Assembly (NCBI RefSeq): GCF_036409155.1
Contig: NZ_JAZGLW010000002.1
Span: 682,001 to 746,000 of the forward strand
Reading direction: 5' to 3'
DNA length: 64,000 nt
DNA from: Mycobacterium sp. 050128
Lineage (GTDB): Bacteria; Actinomycetota; Actinomycetes; Mycobacteriales; Mycobacteriaceae
Below are positions 57,341-64,000 of the stretch, piece by piece. The notes beneath the pieces are model-generated. The model did not search any database. It was not told the origin of the DNA and worked only from the letters and a program-made list of their open reading frames with translations. Positions within the stretch are counted from its first letter, which is position 1. Each line of letters begins with the position of its first letter. The position numbers were made by a program, and so were the translations under genes.

Positions 57341-57888
57341 AACGCGACTCCGGTGAAATCGGCACCCATTAGCGGATGGGACAGGTCTCGAGGGGAAAGG
57401 TCCTGTGGTGGCAGTGGCCACGCAATGGCCAGCCGCGGATCGTCGTGACGTAACCCGCCCTCGGAAGGCGGGTGATAGAACGCGGTGTGCAGATAGAGCA
57501 ACTCGCTGTCGGGCTCCAAGACTTGGAAGCCGTGCGCGAAACCTTCTGGGATGACCAGCATTTGCGCGTCGTCCTGCGCCAGTTCCTGGGCGTGCCAATG
57601 CAAGAACGTGGCGGATCCGGCACGCAGGTCGACCGCGACGTCCCAGACCCGCCCACGAAGGCATCGGATCATCTTCATTTCCGCGTGCGGCGGGTATTGG
57701 AAATGCATGCCGCGCACGGCCCCGACGCTGCTGGTTCTGGAGTGATTGATCTGGACGATCTGGCGCTGGTTCAACGCAGGCCGAAGTTCCTCGGCGCAGA
57801 AAAGGCGAGTGAACGCGCCACGCGCATCCCGGTGCGGCACCGACTGGGCAATCTTCAGATCGGCCAACGGCGTATCGAGGATTTTCAT
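57337..57888 (-). CDS. RmlC-like NDP-4-keto-6-deoxysugar 3,5-epimerase
   Basis: A 183-residue cupin of the dTDP-4-dehydrorhamnose 3,5-epimerase family. R-G-M-H-F-Q-Y (catalytic His) near 63, G-R-V-W-D-V-A-V-D-L-R near 80 and V-I-P-E-G-F-A-H-G-F near 110 are the family marks. Given its coupled position after the CDP-glucose 4,6-dehydratase, it probably epimerises C-3 and/or C-5 of CDP-4-keto-6-deoxyglucose, not the dTDP sugar. The ATG at 57888 overlaps the rfbG stop (ATGA); its own stop overlaps the C-methyltransferase start. Confidence 0.9.
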   Translation of the reverse strand: MKILDTPLADLKIAQSVPHRDARGAFTRLFCAEELRPALNQRQIVQINHSRTSSVGAVRGMHFQYPPHAEMKMIRCLRGRVWDVAVDLRAGSATFLHWHAQELAQDDAQMLVIPEGFAHGFQVLEPDSELLYLHTAFYHPPSEGGLRHDDPRLAIAWPLPPQDLSPRDLSHPLMGADFTGVAL

Positions 57889-58973
57889 GCTGTCGCCCAA
57901 CCCAATCCGGCGCTGGCCGCATCGGCGACATAGGCCGTCAATTCGTCGGTGCTCGGCAGTTCACCCGATTCCATCAGGACGCGATACCAGTTGGCCGTGT
58001 GATGGATTGCCTTTTCAAGCTTCCAGACCGGACGCCACCCCAATTGCATCCTTGCCTTGGCGCTGTCCAGTTGCAGCAGGCCCGCCTCGTGCGGCTGGGG
58101 ATCAGATGTCACCTGCCATCTAAGCTGCGGCCAGGTGCGAGCGAGGTCTCCGAGTACCTGCTCGACGGTCCGGTTTCCTTCGCCGTCGGGGCCAAAGTTC
58201 CATGCGGTGGCGCATGTGGCGTCGCCCGCAAGAAGCCGCTGACCCAGCAGCAGATAGCCGCTGAGACAATCCAATACGTGCTGCCAGGGGCGCGTGGCGT
58301 GCGGAGAGCGAATGACGAGTGGCTCGCCGGCGGCAACCGAGCGCACCAAGTCTGGAATCAGTCGGTCCTCAGACCAGTCACCACCGCCGATTACGTTGCC
58401 GCCCCGGGCAGTTGCGAGCTGCGGGGCCGACGGCTGTTGCAGAAACGCGGTCCGATAACTCGCGGCCACCAACTCGGCGCCGGCCTTGGACGCGCTGTAG
58501 GGGTCGTGACCCCCCAGCCGGTCTCGTTCTCGGTAGGCCCAAGGCCATTCGCGGTTTTCGTAGCACTTGTCTGTCGTGACGACGACGATGGCACGCACGT
58601 CGGGCGCTTGGCGGGCGGCCTCGAGCACATGCGCGGTGCCCATCACGTTGGTGGCCCAGGTGGTGATCGGTTCACGATAGGAGCGACGGACCAAAGGCTG
58701 TGCTGCCAAATGGAATACAATCTCGGGCAGTGCGGTGGCGAAGACCCCGCGGACGGCCGCTTCGTCGCGGATGTCGAGACGGTGGTCCTGGATCGGCAGC
58801 TTCAACAGGTCCCAGTGGCTGGGCTCAGATGTCGGGTCCAACGCCAGCCCCGTCACCTCCGCGCCCAGCGATTTCAGCCACAGACAAAGCCAGCTGCCTT
58901 TGAAGCCCGTGTGACCGGTGACCAACACCCGGCGCCCTCGATAAGCCGAGTCGAAGGCGTTCAATTCCAGCAT
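57885..58973 (-). CDS. rfbG: CDP-glucose 4,6-dehydratase
   Basis: A 362-residue SDR that converts CDP-glucose to CDP-4-keto-6-deoxyglucose. [12 protein letters not shown] is the characteristic RfbG cofactor motif; [13 protein letters not shown] follows near 78, then V-V-T-T-D-K-C-Y (Thr-Asp-Lys acid pair) near 125 and Y-S-A-S-K near 150. [11 protein letters not shown] is also diagnostic. The ATG at 58973 lies 13 bases inside the end of rfbF; the open frame running to 59240 is the shadow of rfbF. Confidence 0.95.
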   Translation of the reverse strand: MLELNAFDSAYRGRRVLVTGHTGFKGSWLCLWLKSLGAEVTGLALDPTSEPSHWDLLKLPIQDHRLDIRDEAAVRGVFATALPEIVFHLAAQPLVRRSYREPITTWATNVMGTAHVLEAARQAPDVRAIVVVTTDKCYENREWPWAYRERDRLGGHDPYSASKAGAELVAASYRTAFLQQPSAPQLATARGGNVIGGGDWSEDRLIPDLVRSVAAGEPLVIRSPHATRPWQHVLDCLSGYLLLGQRLLAGDATCATAWNFGPDGEGNRTVEQVLGDLARTWPQLRWQVTSDPQPHEAGLLQLDSAKARMQLGWRPVWKLEKAIHHTANWYRVLMESGELPSTDELTAYVADAASAGLGWATA

Positions 58974-59734
58974 CTCCACGGCGCCTTGCCGCTGTTCCAG
59001 AGGTCTTCGAGCATGTTCTTTTCCCGGAGCGTGTCCATCGGCTGCCAGAAACCGGAATGTTCGAACGCCATCATTTGGCCGTCGGCGGCCAGCCGAGTCA
59101 GCGGTGCACTTTCCCAGGAGGTCTGGTCGCCGTCGATGTAATCGAGCACCGCGGGCGAGAGGACGAAAAATCCGCCGTTGATCAGACCGCCATCGCCACG
59201 TGGCTTCTCCGCAAAGCCGGTGACCACGTCGCCCTGACATTCGAGGGCCCCATATCGCCCGGGCGGAAGCACCGCGGTAACCGTGGCGTGCCGACCGTGT
59301 TGTCGATGGAATTCGATGCTCGCGCCAATATTCACGTCGCTGAGGCCGTCACCGTAGGTGAAGCAGAACGCATCGTCGTCGCGGATGTAGCTTCCTACCC
59401 GCTTGAGGCGCCCGCCCGTCATGGTGTCCTCACCGGTATCGACCAGCGTCACGCGCCAGGGTTCCGCATGACGTCGATGCACTTCCATTTTGTTGGCCGA
59501 CATATCAAAAGTGACGTCGGACATGTGTAGGAAATAGTTGGCGAAATACTCCTTGATGACGTAGCCCTTATAGCCACAGCAAACGACGAATTCATGAATA
59601 CCGTGGTGCGAGTACAGCTTCATGATGTGCCACAGGATCGGTCGGCCGCCGATCTCGACCATCGGTTTGGGGCGGAGCGTGGTTTCCTCGCTCAGGCGAG
59701 TGCCCAGACCGCCGGCCAGCAGTACAGCTTTCAT
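58961..59734 (-). CDS. rfbF: Glucose-1-phosphate cytidylyltransferase
   Basis: A 257-residue nucleotidyltransferase that makes CDP-glucose from CTP and glucose-1-phosphate. [13 protein letters not shown] with R-P-K-P-M is the nucleotide-binding loop; Y-G-D-G-L-S-D-V near residue 130 holds the metal Asp; the E-K-P segment, the G-G-F-F-V block and the late [10 protein letters not shown] motif are typical of RfbF. It is the first gene of a four-gene operon and commits glucose to CDP-linked deoxysugars. Its role with rfbG is well established in O-antigen pathways; in mycobacteria it is less usual. Confidence 0.95.
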   Translation of the reverse strand: MKAVLLAGGLGTRLSEETTLRPKPMVEIGGRPILWHIMKLYSHHGIHEFVVCCGYKGYVIKEYFANYFLHMSDVTFDMSANKMEVHRRHAEPWRVTLVDTGEDTMTGGRLKRVGSYIRDDDAFCFTYGDGLSDVNIGASIEFHRQHGRHATVTAVLPPGRYGALECQGDVVTGFAEKPRGDGGLINGGFFVLSPAVLDYIDGDQTSWESAPLTRLAADGQMMAFEHSGFWQPMDTLREKNMLEDLWNSGKAPWRCWN

Positions 59735-60205
59735 CGGGCCCGCCCTGGTGCGAAATATCCCGAAAGCCGACGAATACGGAAAAGTGACCCCAACGGCCGC
59801 CCGAACACCGGAGCTGTGACCACGGACACGCGGTGAGCGTACACCGGCGACGGCCCTCGTGATGGCCGGGGCCGGACCATAAAGGCCGGTCGCGGCGGCT
59901 GTCTCGTCCGACGATGCACCGTCGCGGTTCGGTGTTCTCTCGTCATTGGCATTTCAGCTCAGCCAACGCTTCGGTCCTGGTTTCCTGTGTTCGGGTTCGA
60001 CACGTGCCACGCCCATCTCGATACCCGCTCACTCAGCTCCGCGGCAAATTACCCGACATCACCGCACCCTGTCCAAGAGTTGCAGTGTCGGGAAGTCTTG
60101 GCGCCGTTCTCGGCGGCTCGCTTCCACAAAATCGGTGTTGGCCTCACTTGCTCGGTAATCCATCGGTACAGTTACTCCCCGGACCGTCCGTTCGGGAGGC
60201 AATGG
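59735..60205. other. Divergent non-coding gap
   Basis: This stretch of 471 bases lies between rfbF (-) and the glycosyltransferase (+). I see no convincing gene, repeat or RNA; short frames lack ribosome sites apart from the GGGAGG used by the downstream gene at 60206. It presumably holds the two divergent promoters. Confidence 0.5.
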
Positions 60206-61207
60206 GTGACTGGCGACCGTCAATCGGCCCGTGTGGATTCGATCAGCGTTGTGATCCCCGTCTACAGCGGAGCCGCGACTTTGCCCGATGTGGTGAAGGA
60301 GCTCGAGCAGCTACGTTCGCCCCAGAAAACACCGGCCGGTCGGCAGTTCCGTGTTGACGAGGTGCTCTTGGTGTGGGACCGGGGCATTCGCGGCAGCGAA
60401 GAAGCCGTCCGTGAACTGGCCGAGCGCGACGAATGGATCCACCCAGTTTGGTTGTCCCGCAACTTCGGCCAGCACCCCGCCACCCTCGCGGGCATGACGT
60501 CGTCGGGCGGCGACTGGATCGTCACGATGGACGAGGACGGTCAGCACGATCCGGCATACATCGGCGAATTTCTCGACATCGCCTATCGTGATCGCACCCA
60601 GCTGGTGTACGCGTCCCCGACGAACCGGCCGCCGCACGGTGTTTTTCGCAACGCGGCGTCCTGGTTGACCAAGTGGATATTTCTGCACATCCTCGTGGCG
60701 GCCGACGGGGTACGGGCCTTCAACAGTTATCGACTGATCCTCGGCGAGGCCGGGCGCAGCGTCGCCGCGTACGCCGGCGCGGGCGTCTTTCTAGACGTCG
60801 CGCTGTCGTGGGTTGTCGCGAACCCCTCGACCTGTCCGGTGGCGATGCGCCAAGAAGGGAGACCCGCCAGCGCGTACACCCTGCGTCGTCTGGTCTCGCA
60901 TTTCTGGCGGCTCGTCATCTCTTCGGGAACGCGGCCGCTGCGCTTCGTATCCACGATGGGCATTGTGTTGGCGCTGCTGGGTTTCGGCGTGGCGATCTAC
61001 AGCGCCATCCAGAAAGCGGTCGGCGACATCAGCGTGGAAGGGTGGACATCAGTCTTCGTGGCGGTACTTGTCGTCGGCGGAGCCGTCTTGTTCGCCCTGG
61101 GAATCATCGCTGAATACATCGCCGCTTCAGCCAGCATGGCAATGGGTAAGCCGGTGTACGTCGTGGTACGCGATCCCGCTGAGGTATTCGACAGCCCGGC
61201 GGGGTGA
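60206..61207 (+). CDS. GtrB/DPM-like membrane glycosyltransferase family 2
   Basis: A 333-residue protein. The GT-A domain has V-V-I-P-V-Y-S-G-A-A-T-L near the N-terminus, L-S-R-N-F-G-Q-H-P-A near 85 and the metal motif T-M-D-E-D-G-Q-H-D-P near 105. Two transmembrane helices follow at about 252-272 and 285-310, as in polyprenyl-phosphate glycosyltransferases such as GtrB and ArnC. It likely charges undecaprenyl/decaprenyl phosphate with a sugar for extracytoplasmic transfer. The GTG at 60206 follows GGGAGG by seven bases; the upstream frame is long but unlike the family. It lies 3 bases from the next gene. Confidence 0.88.
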   Translation: MTGDRQSARVDSISVVIPVYSGAATLPDVVKELEQLRSPQKTPAGRQFRVDEVLLVWDRGIRGSEEAVRELAERDEWIHPVWLSRNFGQHPATLAGMTSSGGDWIVTMDEDGQHDPAYIGEFLDIAYRDRTQLVYASPTNRPPHGVFRNAASWLTKWIFLHILVAADGVRAFNSYRLILGEAGRSVAAYAGAGVFLDVALSWVVANPSTCPVAMRQEGRPASAYTLRRLVSHFWRLVISSGTRPLRFVSTMGIVLALLGFGVAIYSAIQKAVGDISVEGWTSVFVAVLVVGGAVLFALGIIAEYIAASASMAMGKPVYVVVRDPAEVFDSPAG

Positions 61208-61210
61208 CGC

Positions 61211-62128
61211 GTGCTCACCTGGATCGTGGGCCGCGGCGGGCTGCTCGGCAGCGCCGTATCGCGGGCCATGGGACCAACGTTCGTCGAACAGCCAGTGCCG
61301 TGGCAGAACCACGACGCCGCGGCCGACGTGCTGGACTCCGCAGTCGAGCGTTTCATCCGAGCGGCGGGAAACGACGACTGGTCGGTTATTTGGGCGGCCG
61401 GTAGCGGCGTAATCGGTTCTACTACAGAGACACTCGCGGCCGAGACGCGCATTCTGGCTCACCTAGTCACCCGCCTGCGCGACTCACGGCCGGCCGGCCG
61501 GGGGGCGTTCTTCCTGTCGTCCTCGGCGGGGGGCATCTACGCCGGATCGACTCATCCGCCGTTCAGCGAGTCCACCACGCCACGTCCGCTGAGCCCGTAC
61601 GGCGAGACGAAACTCGCTCAGGAAGAGATGCTGCGGGCAACGCTCGGAGGCTGCACCCCGGTCGTCATCGGCCGGTTCTCAAATCTCGCCGGGCCCGGTC
61701 AGAACCTGACGAAGCAGCAGGGTCTCGTCAGCCAGCTCTGCCGAGCCGCCGTCACGAGGCAATCGCTGAATGTTTTCGTGCCGATGGAGACTCTCCGCGA
61801 CTACCTGTACGTCGACGATGCCGCCGCGATGGTGCGCACACTGGTCGAGAACGCGGTGCGCAACCAGCCGTCGACACCGGTGCTACGCAATATCGCATCG
61901 CAACGACCCGTGTCCGTGTGCACCGTTATGCGGACGGTGCAACAGGTCGCCCACCGCACCGTGCGCATCGCACTCGGCTCCAGCCCCTCCTCCCGCTATC
62001 ACGTGCGGGATCTGCGGGTACGCACCGACTTCCCGCACGAGTTCCGGGGCGTGCCGATCACGCCATTCCCCGTCACGGTCAAGCGCGTGTACGACGACCT
62101 CCTACGGCAACAGGCCGTGTCCCACTAG
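61211..62128 (+). CDS. NAD-dependent epimerase/reductase-like SDR
   Basis: A 305-residue SDR. The N-terminus is V-G-R-G-G-L-L-G-S-A, an atypical but workable dinucleotide motif; I-W-A-A-G-S-G near 60 replaces the usual H-x-A-A; S-S-S-A-G-G-I-Y-A and Y-G-E-T-K (YxxxK) form the active site, and R-D-Y-L-Y-V-D-D is the C-terminal epimerase motif. The substrate is unknown. It follows the GtrB-like gene by 3 bases and is probably co-translated with it, so it may make or modify that enzyme's sugar. Its TAG stop shares the sequence CTAG with the convergent acyltransferase stop. Confidence 0.8.
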   Translation: MLTWIVGRGGLLGSAVSRAMGPTFVEQPVPWQNHDAAADVLDSAVERFIRAAGNDDWSVIWAAGSGVIGSTTETLAAETRILAHLVTRLRDSRPAGRGAFFLSSSAGGIYAGSTHPPFSESTTPRPLSPYGETKLAQEEMLRATLGGCTPVVIGRFSNLAGPGQNLTKQQGLVSQLCRAAVTRQSLNVFVPMETLRDYLYVDDAAAMVRTLVENAVRNQPSTPVLRNIASQRPVSVCTVMRTVQQVAHRTVRIALGSSPSSRYHVRDLRVRTDFPHEFRGVPITPFPVTVKRVYDDLLRQQAVSH

Positions 62129-64000
62129 TTCAAGGCGAGCGTGCGATCGGCCAGCAGACCCATGACCGGAGCCAGCAGCCGGGAGTATTCGTACGTCACG
62201 TGCACCCTGTCGAGGTACACCAGGGCATTGCCCACGATCACCGGGCAACGTTCGGCAGTGCAGAACAACGGGGTGACGTCGGCGTACTGTCCCCCACCGG
62301 CCTTCGTGGCAATTGCCTCGGCCGCGATGCCCTCTTCGTTCACGGCAATCGACCGTCGCGGTGAGCAGGCCGTCGCGTCATCAAGGTGGCCGGAGAGGCA
62401 AGTCGGCACCGCTGACTGCGGATCCGGAATCGGTCCGAGGACCAGCACCCTCGCGCCGGTGCCGCGTAGTTGCTGCATCAGCCGGGTCAGGCCGGCGATC
62501 CACGCCGCGTCGTAGGACGTGAAACCTTGGTTGAGGTAGGCGCGCGAGATGCCCAGCACGATCAGCCGCGGGTGCTCGGCCTGTAATCGGGTGATGACGT
62601 GCGCCCGCCACTGCTCACACTCCGTGTACTCCCGACGCAGGTGCGGGGTAGTCAGCGGCAGATCGAGCAGTGCGCAGCCGACCTTGTCCATGCTCTCCAG
62701 CCGCCAGTGCCGCCGCGCGGCGGCCCACTCGAACGCCGGGTTCCACATCGCGGCATTCGAATCGCCGACCAACGCCACCGTCGTGTTCGATGCGATGTCG
62801 CCAGAGGCGCACGCGGGCAGATCGACCTGGAAGAAATCGCGCATGCAGCCGTGGACATACATCCGTGGTTCTTCGGCGGCCGCATCGGCAAGGGGCGGTT
62901 CGAGATTCGAGGGTACGGCGTTCAGGTTGGCGGACGCCGCGACCGCCGCCTGCACCTGCTCGAACGCATAGTTAACTGCCGCGTTGTAGCTGTCGAAGTT
63001 CTGGACCGCGGGACGGGATGGCTCACTGACCGTCAGTACTGGAGCGGCGGGGCCGCGGCCCACCGGGATTGGCACCAACATCAGCAGCACCATGCCCACA
63101 CCCACGGCTAGCGCGGTGGCGGCACCCCCGACCGCGAGACTGCGACCTGGCGACCGGTTCACCCCGGCGGAGAACCGGAAGGGATTCTCGATGTAGTGCA
63201 GCGTCAGCACGGCCAAGCCGCCGGAGACGACGACCGTCACCAGCCTGCCCGTCAGTCCCAGTGGATGACCGAGCAACGGCGCCGCAAGCAGCAGCACAGG
63301 CCAGTGCCACAGATACCACGAGTACGACACGCGGCCGATCGCTCGCATCGGCCCCAACGACAGCGCCCGCCCGGCGCCCTTGACGGGCGTGGCACACCCC
63401 GCCCCGATGACCAGCGCGGTGCCGAGCACCGGAACCAGCGTGGCGAGACCCGGATACTGTGTGGTCGAGTTCAAGAAAACACAGGTCAGCAGCACTGCGG
63501 CCAACCCGACCCAACCCGCGGTCGCGGTGAGTCGTGGCGACAGTCGGCTCCAGTGCCCGGCGGTGAGCGCCACCAACCCGCCGGCGGCCAACTCCCAGGC
63601 TCGGGTGGGCATCAAAAAAAATCCGGCGGGAGGCCACATGCCGGTAATCACCAGCGCTGCCGCAAACGACGCCGCGCCGATCAGCACAAGAGTGAACAGG
63701 TATGGGGTCTTCGACGACGTACCAGCCGCGCCGGTGCGCCCGCGCGCCCGGCGGATCACCCACGCGACGCCGAGCATGATGGCCGGCCAAACGAAATAGA
63801 CCTGCTCCTCTACGCCCAGCGACCAATAGTGCAGGAACGGCGACGCATTGGCGCTATCGGAGAAGTAGTCGGTGGCCTCGAGAAAGAACCAGCAATTCCC
63901 GACATACAGCGCGCTGGTGATCCCGTCCAGGAGGACAGGCCGGATTGCCAATGGGGGCAACAGCAGGAACGCCGCGATCGCGGTAACCACGCCCACTGTG
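62125..64000 (-). CDS. OafA-type membrane O-acyltransferase with C-terminal SGNH domain (N-terminus beyond window)
   Basis: The visible 625 residues begin inside an Acyltransf_3 membrane domain, and the usual start with the active-site His lies past base 64000. The segment F-L-H-Y-W-S-L-G-V-E-E-Q-V-Y-F-V-W-P is diagnostic, and about eight transmembrane helices follow. A periplasmic SGNH domain follows from about residue 350: V-A-L-V-G-D-S-N (block I Ser) and the final V-Y-L-D-R-V-H-V-T (Asp/His dyad). Such proteins add acetyl or longer acyl groups to cell-envelope sugars. It could acylate the branched deoxysugar or another glycan made here. Confidence 0.88.
   Translation of the reverse strand, partial: TVGVVTAIAAFLLLPPLAIRPVLLDGITSALYVGNCWFFLEATDYFSDSANASPFLHYWSLGVEEQVYFVWPAIMLGVAWVIRRARGRTGAAGTSSKTPYLFTLVLIGAASFAAALVITGMWPPAGFFLMPTRAWELAAGGLVALTAGHWSRLSPRLTATAGWVGLAAVLLTCVFLNSTTQYPGLATLVPVLGTALVIGAGCATPVKGAGRALSLGPMRAIGRVSYSWYLWHWPVLLLAAPLLGHPLGLTGRLVTVVVSGGLAVLTLHYIENPFRFSAGVNRSPGRSLAVGGAATALAVGVGMVLLMLVPIPVGRGPAAPVLTVSEPSRPAVQNFDSYNAAVNYAFEQVQAAVAASANLNAVPSNLEPPLADAAAEEPRMYVHGCMRDFFQVDLPACASGDIASNTTVALVGDSNAAMWNPAFEWAAARRHWRLESMDKVGCALLDLPLTTPHLRREYTECEQWRAHVITRLQAEHPRLIVLGISRAYLNQGFTSYDAAWIAGLTRLMQQLRGTGARVLVLGPIPDPQSAVPTCLSGHLDDATACSPRRSIAVNEEGIAAEAIATKAGGGQYADVTPLFCTAERCPVIVGNALVYLDRVHVTYEYSRLLAPVMGLLADRTLALN

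Overview
The window is high-GC actinobacterial DNA and is almost certainly chromosome from a slow-growing, glycopeptidolipid (GPL)-producing Mycobacterium, such as a Mycobacterium avium complex member or relative. The left part carries close relatives, in conserved order, of M. tuberculosis Rv1540 (pseudouridine synthase), lspA, ansA, dinX, ileS, Rv1535, Rv1533 and Rv1531. The middle carries the GPL core: mbtH, two NRPS genes (mps1 and mps2), and mmpS4-mmpL4a-mmpL4b. No tRNA, rRNA, CRISPR array or insertion sequence was seen.

Layout. Positions 1-5.0 kb hold two tandem methyltransferase-like genes (the first cut by the window edge), rluD-like and lspA (-), ansA (+) and dinX (-). Positions 5.0-9.0 kb hold an insertion relative to the remembered M. 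tuberculosis order: a methyltransferase, an SDR epimerase, an unknown protein and an unusual glycosyltransferase-M23 fusion. Positions 9.0-15.1 kb hold ileS with an isoleucine T-box leader, an Rv1535-like gene behind an M-box (Mg2+) riboswitch and a 26-codon leader ORF, a nitronate monooxygenase-like gene and a carboxymuconolactone decarboxylase-like gene. Positions 15.4-34.6 kb hold a glycosyltransferase and the NRPS operon mbtH-mps1-mps2 (-). Positions 35.4-44.5 kb hold the divergent exporter operon mmpS4-mmpL4a-mmpL4b followed closely by the ABC transporter genes drrA-drrB-drrC (+). Positions 44.5-64 kb are a sugar and surface-glycan region: a nucleotide-sugar operon (sugar dehydrogenase, SDR, GDP-fucose-synthase-like, FkbM methyltransferase, glycosyltransferase), GT-C, GtrA and GT2 membrane sugar genes, a CDP-deoxysugar operon (rfbF, rfbG, RmlC-like, C-methyltransferase) with an adjacent ketoreductase and methyltransferase, and an OafA-like acyltransferase cut by the right edge.

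How it works together. Mps1 (C-A-T-E-C-A-T-E-C) and Mps2 (A-T-E-C-A-T-Reductase) form a four-module line with three epimerase domains and reductive release. This is the architecture expected for the GPL lipotetrapeptide D-Phe-D-alloThr-D-Ala-L-alaninol, and the A-domain pocket residues read by eye agree (Phe-like, Thr-like, then two mutually similar pockets). MbtH assists adenylation. MmpS4/MmpL4a/MmpL4b and DrrABC would move the product across the envelope. The right-hand 20 kb looks like a strain- or serovar-specific glycan cassette able to make a C-methyl-branched 6-deoxysugar via CDP-glucose, and probably a uronic acid. The usual GPL rhamnosyl/deoxytalosyl transferases and O-methyltransferases (gtfA, gtfB, rtfA, mtf genes) are not recognisable here and may lie beyond the edge.

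The most novel-looking items are the small, strongly initiated Pro/Asp-containing leader ORF between the M-box and the Rv1535-like gene, the glycosyltransferase-M23 fusion with a damaged peptidase motif, and the CDP-branched-sugar cassette next to a GPL locus.
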